This document shows, piece after piece, positions 1 to 8,376 of a DNA stretch of 64,000 bases (its first letter is position 1; each line of letters starts with the position of its first letter). Both the position numbers and the translations under genes were made by a program. The stretch is from NCBI RefSeq assembly GCF_900129635.1, contig NZ_FSRB01000002.1, forward strand, positions 2,570,727 to 2,634,726, written 5' to 3'. A model generated the notes under the pieces. It was not told the origin of the DNA. It saw nothing but the letters and a program-made list of their open reading frames with translations, and did not search any database. This DNA comes from Singulisphaera sp. GP187 (GTDB taxonomy: Bacteria > Planctomycetota > Planctomycetia > Isosphaerales > Isosphaeraceae).

Positions 1-384
1 GAACGCCTGGAGAATCAAGTCCCCCAGGTCGGGACAACGGTTGAGGACTTGACGAAGCGACGATGTCGAAATCCCGAAGACTTCCGTCTCACCTCGCGCA
101 TAACCGCTCACCAACGAGCCCGCGCCCGATAGCAGCGATTCGTCACCGCTAAACTCGCCTCGGGAATGAACGGTCAGGATCCTCGGCATATCGCCTGACT
201 CGTCGCGAACCTCGATCTGGCCGGACTTGACGACGAAGAATTGGGAGTTGCGGGCACCCACCTTGAAGAGGGCTTGGCCATCCTGAAAACGCGTGAGTTT
301 CGCCTCGGTGCATTCCGCGAGCGAACTGATCTGGGACTCACTCAGTGCGGGAAATGCGGCGGCGTGTAGATCATGACTGGCCAT
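1..384 (-). CDS. cyclic nucleotide-binding domain protein, N-terminal part (probable cNMP/thioredoxin-reductase-like fusion)
   Basis: The 128 codons read from an ATG at 384 to the window edge with no stop, so the C-terminus lies outside. The visible part is one cyclic nucleotide-binding (cNMP/Crp-like) beta-roll: a hydrophobic N-terminal segment, then FFVVKSGQIEVRD at about residues 49-61 and the glycine-rich turn HSRGEFSGDESLLSG at about 73-87. From memory of the family, this start (MASHDLHAAAFPALSE) resembles planctomycete and actinobacterial proteins in which the cNMP domain precedes a thioredoxin-reductase-like FAD domain, giving redox sensing. The fusion cannot be confirmed here because the second domain is not in the window. 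The cNMP domain itself is secure; the enzyme identity is inference. Confidence 0.75.
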   Translation of the reverse strand, partial: MASHDLHAAAFPALSESQISSLAECTEAKLTRFQDGQALFKVGARNSQFFVVKSGQIEVRDESGDMPRILTVHSRGEFSGDESLLSGAGSLVSGYARGETEVFGISTSSLRQVLNRCPDLGDLILQAF

Positions 385-618
385 TGGGGAGCGTCTCCAA
401 CCTGAGCCAGGTGGCTTCACCGTCTCAAAAAGAATCCTTGGGCCTGTGTCGGCAAATCCAGTTCCACCGGATCGACAAACCACCCACGCTATCCTACGCA
501 AGGTATCAAGGTCGCCAGGAGGGGGTGGCCCAGAGGTGAGAGGATGGCGACCTTGTCCGTGTCAGTGTAGCTACGGCCCACGGATCTGGATACGTTTGAG
601 CAGGAACATCAGCAACGA

Positions 619-2022
619 TCAGGCAGACAAATCGTCGTCGAGCGGGCTCGGACGGAGTGGGTCATCCATTCCGTAGGTGCGGATCTTCCGCAGCAAGGTC
701 CGCGTGCTGATTCCCAACAGGTCCGCCGTCCGCTGGCGGTTGCCCCCGGTTCGGATCAGGCAATCCTGGATCGCTTCGCGCTCTAACTCCGACAGGGTCA
801 CCCCAGGGCGATGTCGATTCACTCCGGGGGGTGGGCTGATGACGCGCACGTTGGGAATCAGATCGGTCGGCAGGAACGCCGAGAGCAAGACGGTCCCGCT
901 GGCGCGGAGCAATGCCTGCTTGAGCACGCTCTGCAATTCCCTCACGTTGCCCGGCCATGAATAGTCACACAACCGTTCCATCGCTTCGGGGTCGACTTCC
1001 CGGACCTCGCGGCCAAGCTCGCGACTGAACCGGCGGACGTAAAGCATCACCAGCATCGGCAAGTCGTCGCCCCGCTCACGCAGGGCCGGCAAATGAATCG
1101 TGAAAACACCCAACCGGTAATACAGGTCGGGCCTGAATTTCGCCTCTTCACAGTACGCTTTCAGGTCGCGGTGCGTGGCCGCGATCAGGCGAACGTCGGT
1201 CCGAACCGTCTCGCTACCACCGACCCGCTCAAACGACTGGTCCTGCATCAGGCGGAGCACCTTGGCCTGGAGCGCCAATGGCATGTCCCCCACCTCGTCG
1301 AGAAAGATCGTTCCGCCGGAGCACTGCTCGAACTTGCCGATCCGCCGGCGGTCCGCCCCGGTGAACGCCCCTTTCTCATGACCAAATAACTCACTCTCCA
1401 GCAAATTCTCCGGGATCGCAGCGCAGTTGAGCGCCAGAAAGGGCGCCTTGGCCCGAGGCCCGTGCTGATAGATCGCCAGTGCGACCAATTCTTTACCAGT
1501 CCCGCTCTCGCCCGTGATTAAGACGGGCACGTCCTGGGCTGCCACTCGTCCGATCGCCTTGTACACCTCGCGCATCGCCGGACAACCGCCGATGATGGCG
1601 TCGTTCACGTCGGGGTCGGAATCGGCCTCGGTGACCAGGGCCGGCTCGCGCATCCGTCGCGAAACCTCGAGCGCCTCGCCGACCACCCGCTGCAATTGGC
1701 GCAAGTCAAGTGGTTTGAAAAGATAATCATACGCGCCCTGCTGCATAGCTTCAATGGCCGCGTCCGCCGTTCGGGCGGCGGTGATAAAGATGACCGGGAT
1801 CCGCGCATCGATCCGCCGGATCTCCTGGAAGACCTCGAGCCCGGACTGGTCGGGCAACCGCAGATCAAGGAGCACGACGTCAGGCGGCCTCACACGGATG
1901 CGTGTGAGCCCATCCGCCCCAGTGCGCGCCACTTCCACGTGGTGTTCGGGGGCCGGGAACGCCTGGCGCACTTGCGTCGGTACCAGGGCCGGCTCATCAT
2001 CGACAAGCAATAGTCGGGCCAT
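619..2022 (-). CDS. sigma-54-dependent response regulator, NtrC family
   Basis: A 467-residue cytoplasmic transcription activator with the standard three-part layout. The receiver domain (about 1-120) has the acidic pocket DDE at 8-10, phospho-acceptor D53 and K103. The AAA+ sigma-54 interaction domain (about 141-375) has Walker A GESGTGKE at 171-178, the sigma-54 contact loop GAFTGA at 218-223 and Walker B FLDE at 240-243. A Fis-type helix-turn-helix closes the protein (RTADLLGISTRTLLRKIRTYG). All catalytic motifs are intact, so it should remodel RNA polymerase-sigma-54 when phosphorylated. It diverges from the hybrid sensor kinase that starts at 2875, which is a plausible but unproven partner. 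Target promoters cannot be deduced from the protein. Confidence 0.95.
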   Translation of the reverse strand: MARLLLVDDEPALVPTQVRQAFPAPEHHVEVARTGADGLTRIRVRPPDVVLLDLRLPDQSGLEVFQEIRRIDARIPVIFITAARTADAAIEAMQQGAYDYLFKPLDLRQLQRVVGEALEVSRRMREPALVTEADSDPDVNDAIIGGCPAMREVYKAIGRVAAQDVPVLITGESGTGKELVALAIYQHGPRAKAPFLALNCAAIPENLLESELFGHEKGAFTGADRRRIGKFEQCSGGTIFLDEVGDMPLALQAKVLRLMQDQSFERVGGSETVRTDVRLIAATHRDLKAYCEEAKFRPDLYYRLGVFTIHLPALRERGDDLPMLVMLYVRRFSRELGREVREVDPEAMERLCDYSWPGNVRELQSVLKQALLRASGTVLLSAFLPTDLIPNVRVISPPPGVNRHRPGVTLSELEREAIQDCLIRTGGNRQRTADLLGISTRTLLRKIRTYGMDDPLRPSPLDDDLSA

Positions 2023-2343
2023 GACACCACTCTCAGCAATTCGAGTGCATCGTCCCCATGCGCGTTATTCTCAAGGCTACGGCGCGTTGCGCCAAGAGAG
2101 AGCAGCTCCAAAGTCGGAAATGAAGCGACGGAGCGAGTGGCCCAATCCTCCGCGCGATCCGACCGGCCCCATCCCCTCGGGCGAGACAAAAAGGTCTCGT
2201 CGACTCCATCAAGGCGACAAAGTGTCGCAATATGTTTGCAATCGAACCTCGAACCCAAGCTGAGCACTTCGCTTGCCACAAGTTATTGGGGCACTTAATC
2301 TTACTGTAGGTGGTCAAAGACCTTGTGGGCCGACGGTTCGGTC

Positions 2344-2359
2344 TGGCACGCGGTTTGTC
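2344..2359 (+). promoter_or_regulatory. possible sigma-54 (-24/-12) promoter element
   Basis: The box reads TGGCACGCGGTTTGTC. It fits the TGGCACG-N4-TTGC consensus except that the final C of the -12 element is T. It points toward the kinase at 2875 but lies about 530 bp upstream, so it may be chance. The adjacent NtrC-type activator is the only reason to take it seriously. Confidence 0.25.
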
Positions 2360-2662
2360 TTTGCAATGGTTAATCGACTCCAATCCGCCGACTGCACGAG
2401 CCCCGTTGGCAACCGAACCCGAAACCATGATCCGGGCCGATCCCAAGGGTCGGCCCGGCACAATTGACGCAAAAATGGCACGGAGCACCGCTGTCAACGC
2501 GATGACTTCCACCCCAATTTGATAGGATCCTATGGCCGCGGGACTTCGGCCACGGAAGTCTCCCCGCAAGAAATCGCGCCGGCTTGCTCTGATTTCCGTG
2601 ATTCTCGGTCTGGGTTCCCTCAATGTCATGAAGGACAAGACTTGGGGGAATCCGAACTCTCG

Positions 2663-2692
2663 GTAAGCGGATCGCGACGCGATCCGCCTTAC
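2663..2692. repeat. short hairpin of about 14-bp arms
   Basis: GTAAGCGGATCGCG at 2663-2676 faces CGCGATCCGCCTTAC at 2678-2692 with a one-base loop and one extra base in the right arm. There is no T-run, so it is not a standard terminator. It could be a dispersed repeat or a protein-binding palindrome. Confidence 0.5.
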
Positions 2693-2874
2693 GGCCTACG
2701 TCACGCGGTTCAGCCTTCGGATGATCGTGAACATTGATAGAATGCCCCAGCGGTCATCGTGAGTGGTTTTTTCCAGGGTGACCTGTTCGGGATTTCCCCC
2801 AACGAACCCCGTTTCGAGTTGCGGGAACGAGCTCCGTCCGACAACGAGCGATTGGGTTGAGAAGGCTTCGAGCC

Positions 2875-5800
2875 ATGGAGTCGTACACCGAGGACATCCG
2901 ATCGATTCGTCGCACCCTCGAGGATCTGGACGCGCTCTCGACGCTCTCCGCGTCCTGGGTCGGATCGCCTCCGGTTCAGGTTGCCCAAAACCTGGCGGAC
3001 CTCCTGTTCGACCGGATGCGCCCCGACTTCCTCTATCTGCGCCTCCTTGAGCGGTCGGACGGGTCGGAGCGCGAGGTCGTCCGAATCGTCGATCGAAGTG
3101 CCTCGGAAGCCTCGCCCCGTCAGATTGGCCAGGTCCTCGCCCCCTGGTTAAATCTCGGGTCCACCGACCTGATCCGGTCGATTCCCAATCCCTTGGGAAC
3201 CGGTGACACGCGCATCGTGGTCATTCCGCTCGGCACTGACGGTGAGCTAGGGGTCTTGGTCGCCGGTTCGAGAGCGGCGGGGTTCCCCGGCCAGGAGCAT
3301 CATCTCCTCCTCAGCGTCATGGCCCATCAGACCGCGCTGCTGCTCCAACGGCATCAGACGAGAGAAGTGCTGCGATCGAGCCAGTATCGGTTTCCGAGCA
3401 CACTCAATGGCATGTTTCTATTTGCCGGATTACTTGACCTCGATGGGACAGTCATTGAGGCGAATCACACCGCGCTGGAATTCGGCGGCCTGAAGCGAGA
3501 GGACGTGATCGGCCACCCGTTCTGGGAAGCCCGGTGGTGGTCCGGCTCAGTCGCGGTTCAAGCACGACTTCGTGCCGCGATTGCCGAAGCAGCGCGTGGT
3601 GAGTTGGTGCGTGACGAGGTCGAAGTCCGAGGCTCTGACGAGCGGATCGTGGTCGTCGACCTTTCCATCAAGCCCTTGCGGGACGAACGGGGTCGCATCG
3701 TCCAGCTCATTCCCGAGGGAAGAGAGATCAACGACCGGAGCCAGACCGGGTTGGCACACCGTGAGGACCAGGACCGATTTCACGGCACGTTCGAGAACGC
3801 GGCCGTCGGGATCGCTCACGTCGACGGCGAAGGCCGCTTCCTCCGCGTGAATGAGGTTTTTTGTGTGATCGTTGGTTACACACGTGATGAATTACTCAAA
3901 AAATCGTTCCAGGATCTCACTCTCCCCGATGATCAGCCGGCAAGCCTCGCATTATTCGCACCGCTCATGCGCGGCGAATCGATCAGCGTCTCGCTCGAGC
4001 AGCGTTCGGTCCGCAAGGACGGTTCGCTGATCTGGAGTGAGGTGTCTGTCGTCGCTCAGCCCGACCTGGCGGGTAAACCGGCGTACGCCATCGTGGTCCT
4101 GCAAGACGTCACGGCGCGGAAACAACTTGAAGGGGAGTTGCGACGGGCCAAGGAGGCAGCGGAGTCAGCCAATCGGGCCAAGGACGAGTTTCTGGCCAAC
4201 GTCAGCCATGAGATCCGCACCCCGTTGAACGCCATCATTGGCATGACCGAACTGGCCCTCGACACCCCGCTCACGGGAGATCAGCGAGACTGCCTCCAGA
4301 CAGCGTTATCCGCAGCCGCCAACCTGCTTGGCGTCATCGATGACCTGCTCGACTTTTCCAAGATCGAAGCGGGTAAGCTCGAGCTCGCCGCGACCGAATT
4401 CTCGCTCCGCTCCGCGCTGAGCGACACCATGCGGCTCCTGGCCGTTCGCGCCCACCGGAAGGGCTTGGAGTTGGTCTGCCAGGTGGGCCTCGACGTGCCC
4501 GATACGCTCATCGGCGATGCGGGCCGGTTCAAGCAGGTGTTGCTCAACCTCGTGGGCAACGCGATCAAGTTCACCGAAGTCGGCGAAGTCGCCGTGGAAG
4601 TGGCCGTGGCCGAGCTTGCCGGTTCGAAGGATCAAATTGCCCTGCGGATCTCAGTCCGTGACACCGGCATTGGCATTCCGCCCGGACTGCGCGAGCGAAT
4701 CTTCCAGGCCTTCGAACAACAGGATACGTCGACCACCCGGAAATACGGTGGGACCGGCCTGGGACTGACAATCGCCGCCAGGTTGGTGGCGCTCATGAAT
4801 GGAACGATCCAGGTCGAGAGCGAGCCGGGCCAGGGAAGCACCTTCGCCTTCGAAGTGCGGTTCCGGCGACCGCCCCACCCAACCGAAGGCAAGGCCTCCC
4901 CGCCACCGGCCTGGCTGCATAACCTGCTTGTGCTCATCGTCGACGACAACGCCACCAGTCGACGGACCCTGGAGCAATGGCTCCTCGGTTGGAGGATGAA
5001 GCCCGCCACGATGAGCGACGGACTGGCGGCGATGGAGACTCTTCGACACGCAGCGGCTTCCGGGGTTCCTTACGCCCTGGTCCTGCTCGACGCCCGAATG
5101 CCAGAGACCGACGGCCCGACAATTGCTGCGTTGATCCGGCAACGCGCGGAGCTCTCCACCACCCGAATCATCATGCTCCACTCGGGGAAACTTCCCGGCG
5201 ATCCTCGTCGGTTTCGCGAATTGCGAGTCGCCGCCCAACTCCTCAAGCCGGTCCAACAACACGAGTTGCTCGAAGCAATCAAGCGTGTCATGAATGATGA
5301 CATGGATGAGTCAATTGAAACCGAAGTGTCGCTTCCCGGTCTGGAGCCGTTGAGGATCCTTGTCGCCGAGGACAATGAGTTCAACGCCCGACTGCTCGAG
5401 CGAATGCTGACTCGACGTGGCCATGGAGTGCGGATCGCGGAGGATGGCCTGAAGGCCCTGGCATTGATTGGCCTGGGGGGTCGAGAGTCGGAGACGTCCA
5501 AGCCCGCCCACTCTCCCCTGGCGGAGGAGTTCGACCTGTTGCTGTTGGACCTTCACATGCCGAGGCTTGACGGCTATGAAGTGGTCATGGCGATCCGCCA
5601 ACGCGAAGCCATTGGGGGCGGTCACCTCCCCGTCATTGCCCTCACCGCGCGGTCGCAGCCGGAAGACCGCGCCCGCTGCCTTGCGGCCGGCATCGACGAC
5701 TACCTCGCGAAACCGATCCGGGCCGCCGAGCTCTTTGCGGTGATCGACGGCTTGGTCCCCGCCCGCTCGACCCCGACACCGACCCCGATCGCGAATCCAA

Positions 5801-6174
5801 GGTCGAATCCGGATGATCCCAACGCCCTCCTGACGTCGGCCACCCTCTTGGCGGTCTGCGGCGGCGATGACACGGTCCTCCGCGAAATCTGCCAAGACTT
5901 TCAAACCTACGGGCCGACTCAACTGGCCGCCGTCCGCGACGCCCTCCGTGCCCACGACCCCGCACGGCTCAGCAAGGCCGCCCACAACCTTGCCGGTTTG
6001 CTGTCCGCCTTCTCGACGCCTGCCGGGAACCTGGCCTCCGACCTCGAAGAACGCGCCGACCTCCACCAACTCAAGGAAGCCCCCGTCCTGGTCCACCAAC
6101 TCGAATCAATGGCCCAAGAACTCCTGCGCCTGCTCCCGGATCTCTCGATTGAAAAACTCCGGTCCGCCCTTTGA
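2875..6174 (+). CDS. hybrid sensor histidine kinase/response regulator (GAF-PAS-PAS-HisKA-HATPase-REC-REC-HPt)
   Basis: A 1099-residue multistep phosphorelay protein with no evident membrane segment, so probably a soluble sensor. Approximate order: GAF (15-165), PAS (168-285), PAS with PAC motif (295-415), HisKA with phospho-acceptor H445 in VSHEIRTPLN, HATPase_c with N box GNAIKFTE and G boxes DTGIGIP and GGTGLGL, receiver 1 (D739 in LLDARMPETDG), receiver 2 (D892 in LLDLHMPRLDG), and a C-terminal HPt domain (H1037 in AAHNLAG). All relay residues are present. I chose ATG 2875 because GAGAAGG lies about 9 bases upstream; an in-frame TTG at 2857 has no such site. An output regulator is expected elsewhere or could be the divergent NtrC protein. 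What the GAF and PAS domains sense is unknown. Confidence 0.95.
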   Translation: MESYTEDIRSIRRTLEDLDALSTLSASWVGSPPVQVAQNLADLLFDRMRPDFLYLRLLERSDGSEREVVRIVDRSASEASPRQIGQVLAPWLNLGSTDLIRSIPNPLGTGDTRIVVIPLGTDGELGVLVAGSRAAGFPGQEHHLLLSVMAHQTALLLQRHQTREVLRSSQYRFPSTLNGMFLFAGLLDLDGTVIEANHTALEFGGLKREDVIGHPFWEARWWSGSVAVQARLRAAIAEAARGELVRDEVEVRGSDERIVVVDLSIKPLRDERGRIVQLIPEGREINDRSQTGLAHREDQDRFHGTFENAAVGIAHVDGEGRFLRVNEVFCVIVGYTRDELLKKSFQDLTLPDDQPASLALFAPLMRGESISVSLEQRSVRKDGSLIWSEVSVVAQPDLAGKPAYAIVVLQDVTARKQLEGELRRAKEAAESANRAKDEFLANVSHEIRTPLNAIIGMTELALDTPLTGDQRDCLQTALSAAANLLGVIDDLLDFSKIEAGKLELAATEFSLRSALSDTMRLLAVRAHRKGLELVCQVGLDVPDTLIGDAGRFKQVLLNLVGNAIKFTEVGEVAVEVAVAELAGSKDQIALRISVRDTGIGIPPGLRERIFQAFEQQDTSTTRKYGGTGLGLTIAARLVALMNGTIQVESEPGQGSTFAFEVRFRRPPHPTEGKASPPPAWLHNLLVLIVDDNATSRRTLEQWLLGWRMKPATMSDGLAAMETLRHAAASGVPYALVLLDARMPETDGPTIAALIRQRAELSTTRIIMLHSGKLPGDPRRFRELRVAAQLLKPVQQHELLEAIKRVMNDDMDESIETEVSLPGLEPLRILVAEDNEFNARLLERMLTRRGHGVRIAEDGLKALALIGLGGRESETSKPAHSPLAEEFDLLLLDLHMPRLDGYEVVMAIRQREAIGGGHLPVIALTARSQPEDRARCLAAGIDDYLAKPIRAAELFAVIDGLVPARSTPTPTPIANPRSNPDDPNALLTSATLLAVCGGDDTVLREICQDFQTYGPTQLAAVRDALRAHDPARLSKAAHNLAGLLSAFSTPAGNLASDLEERADLHQLKEAPVLVHQLESMAQELLRLLPDLSIEKLRSAL

Positions 6175-6219
6175 TCTCATAGATTTCCAGCAATCGCAGA
6201 GGAACTAGCCACCAGCCTA

Positions 6220-6247
6220 TTGACTGGGGGCGATTCCCGGTTAGGAT
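6220..6247 (+). promoter_or_regulatory. promoter of tRNA-Leu copy 1
   Basis: A -35 box TTGACT (6220-6225) and -10 box TAGGAT (6242-6247) are separated by 16 bases, about 36 bases upstream of the tRNA. The same arrangement precedes copy 2, which supports both. Confidence 0.6.
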
Positions 6248-6282
6248 ATAACTCTCGCTGGTGACAAACACTAACGAGACTC

Positions 6283-6369
6283 GCCGGAGTGGCGGAATTG
6301 GCAGACGCGCTAGCTTGAGGGGCTAGTGAGCTAACCATGCTCGTGCAGGTTCAAGTCCTGTCTCCGGCA
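6283..6369 (+). tRNA. tRNA-Leu (GAG), copy 1
   Basis: An 87-nt class II tRNA. The acceptor stem pairs GCCGGAG with CTCCGGC, followed by discriminator A. The anticodon stem CTAGC/GCTAG encloses the loop TTGAGGG, giving anticodon GAG. A long variable arm and the T-loop TTCAAGT are present. CCA is not encoded. An identical copy lies 262 bp downstream. Confidence 0.97.
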
Positions 6370-6380
6370 CTAGAAATTAA

Positions 6381-6414
6381 GGGGCTTGCGGCAATTGCTG
6401 CAAGCCCCTTATTC
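6381..6414 (+). terminator. intrinsic terminator after tRNA-Leu copy 1
   Basis: GGGGCTTGC at 6381-6389 pairs with GCAAGCCCC at 6400-6408 and is followed by TTATT. Confidence 0.75.
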
Positions 6415-6483
6415 GTTAGATTCCTCAACGGTGCCTCATAAGTGCCTCGGTCGGCAATCATGTGGGACCATGTTGTATTTCTT

Positions 6484-6511
6484 TTGACTGGATGCGATTC
6501 CCGGTTAAGAT
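6484..6511 (+). promoter_or_regulatory. promoter of tRNA-Leu copy 2
   Basis: TTGACT (6484-6489), a 16-base spacer and TAAGAT (6506-6511). Spacer and downstream sequence nearly repeat the copy 1 promoter, so the duplication includes the promoter. Confidence 0.6.
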
Positions 6512-6544
6512 ATCACTCTCGCTGGTGACATCCCAACGAGACAT

Positions 6545-6631
6545 GCCGGAGTGGCGGAATTGGCAGACGCGCTAGCTTGAGGGGCTAGTGAGCTAACCAT
6601 GCTCGTGCAGGTTCAAGTCCTGTCTCCGGCA
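6545..6631 (+). tRNA. tRNA-Leu (GAG), copy 2
   Basis: This is identical in sequence to the 87-nt tRNA at 6283-6369, with the same anticodon GAG and arm structure. It is followed by its own terminator and then by an integrase gene fragment, the usual arrangement at a tRNA attachment site. Confidence 0.97.
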
Positions 6632-6642
6632 CTGACAGAATA

Positions 6643-6675
6643 AGGGGCTGCGTCGAAAGACGCAGCTCCTTTTTC
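6643..6675 (+). terminator. intrinsic terminator after tRNA-Leu copy 2
   Basis: An 11-bp stem, GGGGCTGCGTC with GACGCAGCTCC (one G-T pair), around a GAAA loop is followed by TTTTT. It differs in sequence from the copy 1 terminator. Confidence 0.85.
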
Positions 6676-6728
6676 TTGCGCCCTGACCGCGGTTCGCAAC
6701 AACGCTGCGGTGGCATTGGGGTCGTCCA

Positions 6729-6830
6729 ATGGCCAACCTGCAGGAACGCAACGGCAGTTACCGGGTCATCTTCCCGCATCACGGTAAGCAGCACTTCGTC
6801 ACGATCGGCAAGGTATCGAAGCAGGAGTGT
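6729..6830 (+). pseudogene. site-specific integrase, N-terminal stub only
   Basis: The first 30 or so residues (MANLQERNGSYRVIF, then HGKQHFVTIGKVSKQE) match the start of planctomycete tyrosine-type integrases as I remember them. After that the frame runs into unrelated sequence shared with a transposase fragment. No core-binding or catalytic domain (R-H-R-Y) follows, so the gene is dead. Its position just downstream of a tRNA gene suggests it entered with an element that used the tRNA 3' end as attachment site. The end coordinate is approximate. Confidence 0.55.
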
Positions 6831-6897
6831 TTTGCTTCAGACGGAAATGGAGAGACGCCCCACCCGAGTTATGCTAAAACTCGGCAGGAGTCTCACC

Positions 6898-7182
6898 ATG
6901 CGAAAGCCCCGAAAGAACGATACGCCTGTCGAGAAGGTCGCCATTCTCAGGCGTCACCTGCTCGACCACGTCCCCATCTCCGATCTCTGCGATGTGCTCC
7001 AACTCTCGCCCACGCAGTTCTACCTCTGGCAGAAGCAGTTTTTCGAGAACGGCCCCGCCGCGTTCGAACGCAAGAACGCCGCGCCCGAGACCCATCAAAT
7101 CCGCACCATCGCCGCACTCCGCGACAAGCTCCAACGCAAGAACGAAGGGCCGGAGCATCGGGCGCATGAGCGAGAAGAATAG
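6898..7182 (+). pseudogene. truncated transposase, IS3-family orfA-like
   Basis: It opens with a strong ribosome-binding site (AGGAG seven bases before ATG 6898). The 94-residue product starts MRKPRKNDTPVEKV and contains a helix-turn-helix of orfA type (ISDLCDVLQLSPTQFYLWQ), then a coiled-coil beginning (RDKLQRKNE). The expected continuation of the coiled coil is replaced by an unrelated tail after about residue 82, which suggests a frameshift or deletion, and no DDE domain follows. It lies inside the remains of the integrase gene, so an insertion sequence probably interrupted the integrase and then decayed. Confidence 0.65.
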
Positions 7183-7345
7183 GGGGCTCGTTCGTCTCGG
7201 CTGACGAGGCTGAGTATTCGGAAGGCGGGAGTGTGTCGGTAGATCGTGGCTATGATTACTGGTCTCTTTCATTATCATCCGACAAACGTCATACTCGGCG
7301 ATCGTTCGATTGTCCCCCGTTCTCTTCGATGGAGGGTGAAGGACC

Positions 7346-8059
7346 ATGGCTTCGATCAACCCGAAAGCCGCCGCGATAGTCTTGGGGAGTTGTGCCGTCG
7401 CATTTCTCATGGCCTTACCGATCAGGGCCGACGACAAGGACAAAACTTCCCCGATCCTGAAGGGGTGGGGCCAGGTCACCGACACGGACCGGGACTGCGA
7501 CATCACCTCCAACGAGAACGCAGTTGAGTTCAAGATTCCCGGCAAGTCTCACGACTTCGCCTCCGAGCTCATGCTTCAGAATGCACCCCGCGTCCTTCAA
7601 GATTTGAAGGGTGATTTCATCGCCCAAGTCAAGGTCACGGGCGAGTTCAAGCCGGGCGCCACGAGTACTATCCCTGGCCGCCTCTCCTATCACGGGGCCG
7701 GACTCCTCGTCGTTAGCGACAAGGATAATTATATCAGTCTTCACCGGGGATGTGTTTACATCAATGACCGGATGCGGCACTATGCAAACTTCGAGTTGCG
7801 CAAGGACGGCGCCATGTCCATCTCACGCTATGAGATCGAGATCCCGGACCAGGACACCTACCTGCGGCTGGAGCGGCGAGGCGACAAGGTGTTCAATGCC
7901 ACGAGCCCGGACGGTATCCATTGGACGTCTTATGATCCAATTGAAGTGGGGCTTCCCCAAACAATCCAACTCGGGATCGTCGGCGTCAGTTCATCCGACG
8001 TTCCGCTTGCAGTGAAGTTCCAGGACCTGACCATCTTTCGTAAGACCGAGGCCGAATAA
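7346..8059 (+). CDS. secreted DUF1349-like protein (concanavalin-like fold)
   Basis: A 237-residue protein with an N-terminal signal peptide (hydrophobic residues about 8-26, ending ALPIRADD). The mature part has the DUF1349 pattern: WGQVTDTDRDCDI, a long beta-rich stretch with LLVVSDKDNYISLHRG and WTSYDPIEVGLPQTIQLGIVG near the C-terminus. The fold is related to concanavalin A-like glycan-binding domains, and family members are usually annotated as regulator-like or carbohydrate-associated proteins without a proven reaction. The start at 7346 has GGAGG and AAGG upstream. It stands alone between the transposase remnant and a convergent operon, so context adds nothing. Confidence 0.75.
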   Translation: MASINPKAAAIVLGSCAVAFLMALPIRADDKDKTSPILKGWGQVTDTDRDCDITSNENAVEFKIPGKSHDFASELMLQNAPRVLQDLKGDFIAQVKVTGEFKPGATSTIPGRLSYHGAGLLVVSDKDNYISLHRGCVYINDRMRHYANFELRKDGAMSISRYEIEIPDQDTYLRLERRGDKVFNATSPDGIHWTSYDPIEVGLPQTIQLGIVGVSSSDVPLAVKFQDLTIFRKTEAE

Positions 8060-8376
8060 CTGATAGCGGCCTGCCAAAGTCTCCGCAACGTTCGGGATGG
8101 CCAGCCGAGTCGTTTTCAGGGTCCGGACTGGCCATCCTCTCCTTTCATCGCCCTGCAATCGCGATGCATTCACTGGTTGCAATTCTCACGAAGTGCGATT
8201 GACTGCTCGCAGAAACTGCAACCGAGCGTATCTGCTGGGCGATTGCACCGTAGCCTCTGCACTGAATAACAGCCAGAGCTGTGCGGAACGTCAGTGACTC
8301 CGGTCTTGGTCGCCTCGGTCCCGCCAGGCTTCAATCCGAGCACATCCCACGGCGAATTGCTTGGCAAGGCACTTCG
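8060..8376. other. 317-bp convergent intergenic region
   Basis: It lies between the ends of the DUF1349 gene and the DUF1501 gene. I see no gene, no clear terminator with a T-run and no repeat. Confidence 0.5.

Larger units (their letters stand above)
2023..2874. other. 852-bp divergent intergenic region between NtrC regulator and hybrid kinase
   Basis: No convincing gene is present. Short open frames here have no ribosome-binding site and no recognisable domain. It holds a sigma-54-like box at 2344-2359 and a near-perfect hairpin at 2663-2692. The length is unusual for this gene-dense stretch and leaves room for a small RNA or long leader, for which I see no direct evidence. Confidence 0.5.

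Noticed and set aside
2033..2638. 201-codon reverse-strand frame in the 2023-2874 gap
   Set aside because: No ribosome-binding site, no domain and an amino-acid composition typical of random GC-rich frames.
5311..6099. 262-codon reverse-strand frame
   Set aside because: Antisense to receiver 2 and HPt of the hybrid kinase, whose frame is supported by motifs.
6585..6794. Reverse-strand open frame ending in a tRNA gene (contains ETGLEPARA)
   Set aside because: It is the antisense translation of tRNA-Leu copy 2. The peptide is a well-known false-gene signature.
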